A stretch of DNA of 64,000 nt from Tillandsia leiboldiana. Lineage: Eukaryota > Streptophyta > Magnoliopsida > Poales > Bromeliaceae. This document shows positions 60,791 through 64,000 of this stretch, piece by piece. The position numbers and the translations under genes are program-made. The notes under the pieces were generated by a model, which was given only the letters and a program-made list of their open reading frames with translations, did not search any database and was not told the DNA's origin. How positions within the stretch are numbered: the stretch's first letter is position 1; each line of letters begins with the position of its first letter. The stretch covers positions 55,725,177 through 55,789,176 of the forward strand of contig CM055060.1 in the NCBI GenBank assembly GCA_029204045.2. The letters run 5' to 3'.

Positions 60791-61071
60791 TATATTTTCA
60801 TTTTAAATTTTAGTAAACAAATAATTAAAAAAGTGAGTTAATTTAAACAATAAAAAATTTAAAGTGTAAAATTTACAAATATATTATAGATATACATGTA
60901 GTATTGTTGTACTTATTAAATGGAGTGCTCACCAAAATCAAAACATAATCACACGATTCCTCTAAAATCACACCCATGGAGGGTGGGGTTGGCAAAATCC
61001 AGATCGGCCGGATCTATGCCACTACCACAAGAATATTTATAAGAAAAGAAAACATCCCTCCAAAAGTTAAA

Positions 61072-61075
<4 letters not shown>

Positions 61076-61141
<66 letters not shown>
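61076..61141. repeat. (TA)n microsatellite
   Basis: 66 bp of TA dinucleotide; an A run follows at about 61248-61284. Confidence 0.95.
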
Positions 61142-61144
<3 letters not shown>

Positions 61145-61248
61145 CAAACAATTTTAAAAATAGTCAGTAAATCTAGGTCCTAAAAAATTTAAGATATTAG
61201 ATTTATACCTATATTATAAAATATTGACTTACAGACAGCACTGCTTAG

Positions 61249-61287
<39 letters not shown>

Positions 61288-61332
61288 TTATCTTTATATT
61301 TCTAATAATGGTGAAAATTTTATACACTAAAA

Positions 61333-61963
61333 TTATGTTTGGTTCAGATATAAATTAAAATCGGTTATTTTATAAATAGGTATAAGTTTAGAAATAAAAA
61401 TTAATTTTATATTTGGATAAAAATTAAATTATTTTCAGGAATAAAAAAAAATAGTAGATTGAAATAATAAGAATAAAAGTAATTATAATTTTAAAATAAT
61501 AATATTTTATCTGATTAATTAATATTAAAATATTAATTAAATAATAATTTAATTTATTTAATTAACTATGCTAGATAATTCTAAATATTAATTGATAAAT
61601 TAATTAATAATAATGAGTATTGCTAATAAATAATTTAATTAGTTACAAATAATTTAATAAATTAATAAATTAATTAGTTAGTTATCTAATTAAATAATTA
61701 GTTAGTAAAATAATTAGATTAGTCAAAATATTAAATTAATTAAAGAACTATACAATAATTAAAATTATATTTATTTTAATTAAACTTATTCGTAAGTGGG
61801 AATAAGTTTGTTCCAATAAAAAAATTGAAACAATAGTTTTATTTTTATACCAGTTTATTTCAAAGAGACAAAAATTATTGTTTCCATCTATAACCAAACG
61901 TATTTGAGAAACGAGGCTAAAACAAATTTTTATTTCAGATATTATTTACAAACAAAACGCTGC
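61333..61963. mobile_element. AT-rich TIR element, family M4, copy 3
   Basis: Same orientation as copy 1. Left TATGTTTGGTTCAGATATAA; inverted right AGCGTTTTGTTTGTAAATAA. An (AAT)n run lies just beyond at 61983-62019. Confidence 0.6.
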
Positions 61964-61981
61964 CTTAAAAATTTACAAAAG

Positions 61982-62020
<39 letters not shown>

Positions 62021-62389
62021 CGAATCGCATCTATTTTTCTTTTTTTAAAAAAAAACACTAGTAAACTAATCTTAACAATAAAAAATTTAGAATTTAAAAT
62101 TTATCTCCAGTTAGCATTATTAAGAAAAAAAAAAAATTGATCATCAACCCTAGTACGTACGCAACATAAAATAAAATAAAAAAAAATAAACCACAACCTC
62201 CTGATGGTGCAGAGTAACGAGAAAGATACTACCCCGGTTCGAACCCAGCTCAAAGAGTCAAAAGGTGGTGGAGCCCGCACAAGTGTTCCCTTCCAAGTCA
62301 AGCGAACTCCCCATGCCGTGCTAATCAATTATATTTATTTAATTATATTATTTATTTATTTATTTAATAGTCATAGTCACAGTCACGCA

Positions 62390-62590
62390 CCACGCACCAC
62401 TACCCATTTCCCACACCACCCCTTCCCTCGTCTCTGTAGCCTCACCCGTCGGGCACGTGACGTGACCCACCCAAAGTGGGCCCCACTCGCACGCTACATC
62501 GCGGATCGAGATCCAACGGGTAGGGTTCCTTATCGGGGTGGGTGGAATCCGCAGTCGCATACAAAACGCCGTGCGGCTGCGGAAGCTGTC
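62390..62590. promoter_or_regulatory. GC-rich promoter-like island
   Basis: In otherwise AT-rich DNA, contains CACGTGACGTGAC (62454-62466; G-box and ABRE core overlapping) and GTGGGCCCCAC (62476-62486; class I TCP-type site). No coding frame can be confirmed, so which gene it would serve is unknown. Confidence 0.35.
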
Positions 62591-64000
62591 CCTAGTTTTT
62601 ATTTTTATTTTTATTTTTTTATCCACAATATATCTAATACCGTTGATATTATTATTTTTTTAAAAAAAAAGGGAAAAAAAAATTAAACCTGTATTCAATA
62701 TTCATGCATGCATGTGCAAAAAATCTTCAACGCCTCGTTTGGTGTTTCTCAAGAATAAGCCATCTCGCATCTCTCTACATAACGTCTTCCTAGAATGTAA
62801 ATAATTAAAAATTTAACGATAGATATTAAAGTTTTTTTAAAATAAAAATAACGTGACTTTTATTTTATTTATTAAAATAATAAATTAAATTATAAAAATG
62901 AGATATTAGAATTCCGCCAAAAAGTGAAAAAAATACGCGCACTCATTGATTGTTAGCGTCAAATTAGGGTATAAGTTAGTGTCGCTTAGCCGAAAATAGT
63001 TTTACCGGCTGAATCATCAATTATCTGATCTTATTAACATCAAGCACAAAAGTCAATATTAATCTTTCTAATAATAATACTGTTTCTTATTATCCAAACG
63101 ATCCATCAGTTAATTATCAGTCTTGTCTGAGCAATTTTTTTTTTCTTTTTTATTATCCATTCATTTCAAATCAATTTTATATTATCTCTTAAGTTTCTAA
63201 ACTGAACCCTTCTTGGTATTCGAAGTCTTGAGTTTGAAACGTAATTGTTAAATTAATTTAGTTAAATTAATTTATATTCTCTAGCTACAAGAAATATTTC
63301 TAAAATTATAATTATAATATGTTAAATATAAAAATATTATTTCTTTTAGGAGAATAATGTATGTGTGCTAAATTCAAAATATGTTTTATAAAATGGTCAT
63401 GATTTAGTTCAATTTGATTTTTTCCGAGTGCATGAATTGTGTTAGCGGAATTTACATTATGTGTTTTTTCTGATTTACTGGAAGTGGTCGAACGAATATT
63501 TACCTGATGAATTATTTACTGTATTCATTTTTACTTAAGAGATTGTAGATTTCATGCTTCTCTCAAATTTACAAAATTTAGAAAAATTGAGACGGAAAAG
63601 GAAAAAAAAGTGTTTGTGCATTCATTTTTGCTCTCCGAATTAAAATTAGAAGTATTGAAAAAAAAAAAAAAAAAAAAAAGAAAAAAGAAGAGGAAGAACA
63701 AGTTGAGGCAAGTGATCTTTGGCACGAAAGTAAACCATCACCATCACCATCGAGAACAAACATAATGGTAGGATTAATTAGTAGAGTGAAAGGTACACCA
63801 AAGAATTTTCATGGCCGCTAAAATTAAAGGTAAAAGAAGGTACGCAAACGAAAAGGATGATGATCTTCGCAAAAAAGCATCAGATAAAGCAAGAAGAAAA
63901 CAAAATAAATTCGAGATCTTTTCTGGAGCTATACATTTAGATGAAGCAAACAACATAGACTCTGGCTAGCTACCAAAAGTTGCCAGAGAAGTCACTAGCA
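62591..64000. other. AT-rich sequence to window end, nothing recognised
   Basis: A run at 63658-63680. 63700-64000 is less AT-biased and could be a transcript end or UTR, but no protein similarity is recognisable. Confidence 0.4.

Noticed and set aside
62203..62330. tRNA-like segment with GGTTCGAACCC
   Set aside because: No T stem, D arm or acceptor stem can be folded around it on either strand.
62204..62686. 160-codon plus-strand frame over the GC-rich island
   Set aside because: Ends in poly-Phe/Tyr/Ile and poly-Lys low complexity; no domain, and open antisense as well.
63774..63956. 60-codon minus-strand frame near the window end
   Set aside because: No recognisable domain and no splice context; might be UTR of a gene outside the window.

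Overview
This is nuclear DNA from a flowering plant, most likely a monocot. The single-exon AP2/ERF gene is extremely GC-rich and G/C-ending in codon use while its surroundings are strongly AT-rich, genes have introns, and most of the window is plant-type LTR retrotransposons, TRIMs and MITEs. A species cannot be named from the sequence; a commelinid is a guess from codon bias and from the >4 kb LTRs of the chromovirus.

Layout. 1-8.5 kb has no gene; it is AT-rich and holds a cluster of small foldback/TIR elements sitting in long (TA)n arrays, plus a TRIM. 8.6-53.9 kb is a minus-strand tandem cluster of neprosin-domain (former DUF239) genes, originally at least four copies sharing one six-exon plan. 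Copy A (8579-16588) is a clear pseudogene. Copy B (17656-21440) keeps intact exons 2-6 but has lost its own exon 1. Copy C keeps an intact promoter and exon 1 (46546-46665) and a wrecked exon 2 (about 23085-23197). Copy D (49655-53919) is complete and encodes 343 aa. Introns and flanks carry TRIMs, a solo LTR, CACTA-type MITEs and retrotransposons.

Intron 1 of copy C contains a 5 kb Copia element (23359-45347), itself split by a 17 kb block of a long-LTR Ty3/Gypsy chromovirus (25300-42295). That block reads LTR-INT-LTR-[100 N gap]-INT-LTR. All three insertion events examined here (small Copia, large Copia, Gypsy block) have clean 5-bp target duplications. The Gypsy is non-autonomous (decayed pol) and its internal region carries a 26-nt near-perfect copy of the 5' half of plant initiator tRNA-Met, the same tRNA its primer binding site recognises.

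54-64 kb: a single-exon AP2/ERF (DREB A-6, RAP2.4-like) transcription factor gene (55515-56498, minus) with a TATA box and a GA/CT-rich leader, followed by a gene-free AT-rich stretch with three related 0.6 kb TIR elements and, at 62.4-62.6 kb, a GC-rich promoter-like island.

How it fits together: the neprosin proteins are predicted secreted (signal peptide in exon 1) members of the glutamic-peptidase family, though the residues at the presumed catalytic glutamates are replaced. The most interesting possibility is that copy C's promoter and signal-peptide exon splice across about 25 kb of nested retrotransposons onto copy B's intact exons 2-6, because C's own exon 2 has lost its splice acceptor. 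All coordinates and splice sites were worked out by eye from paralogue comparison; no searches or transcript data were available.
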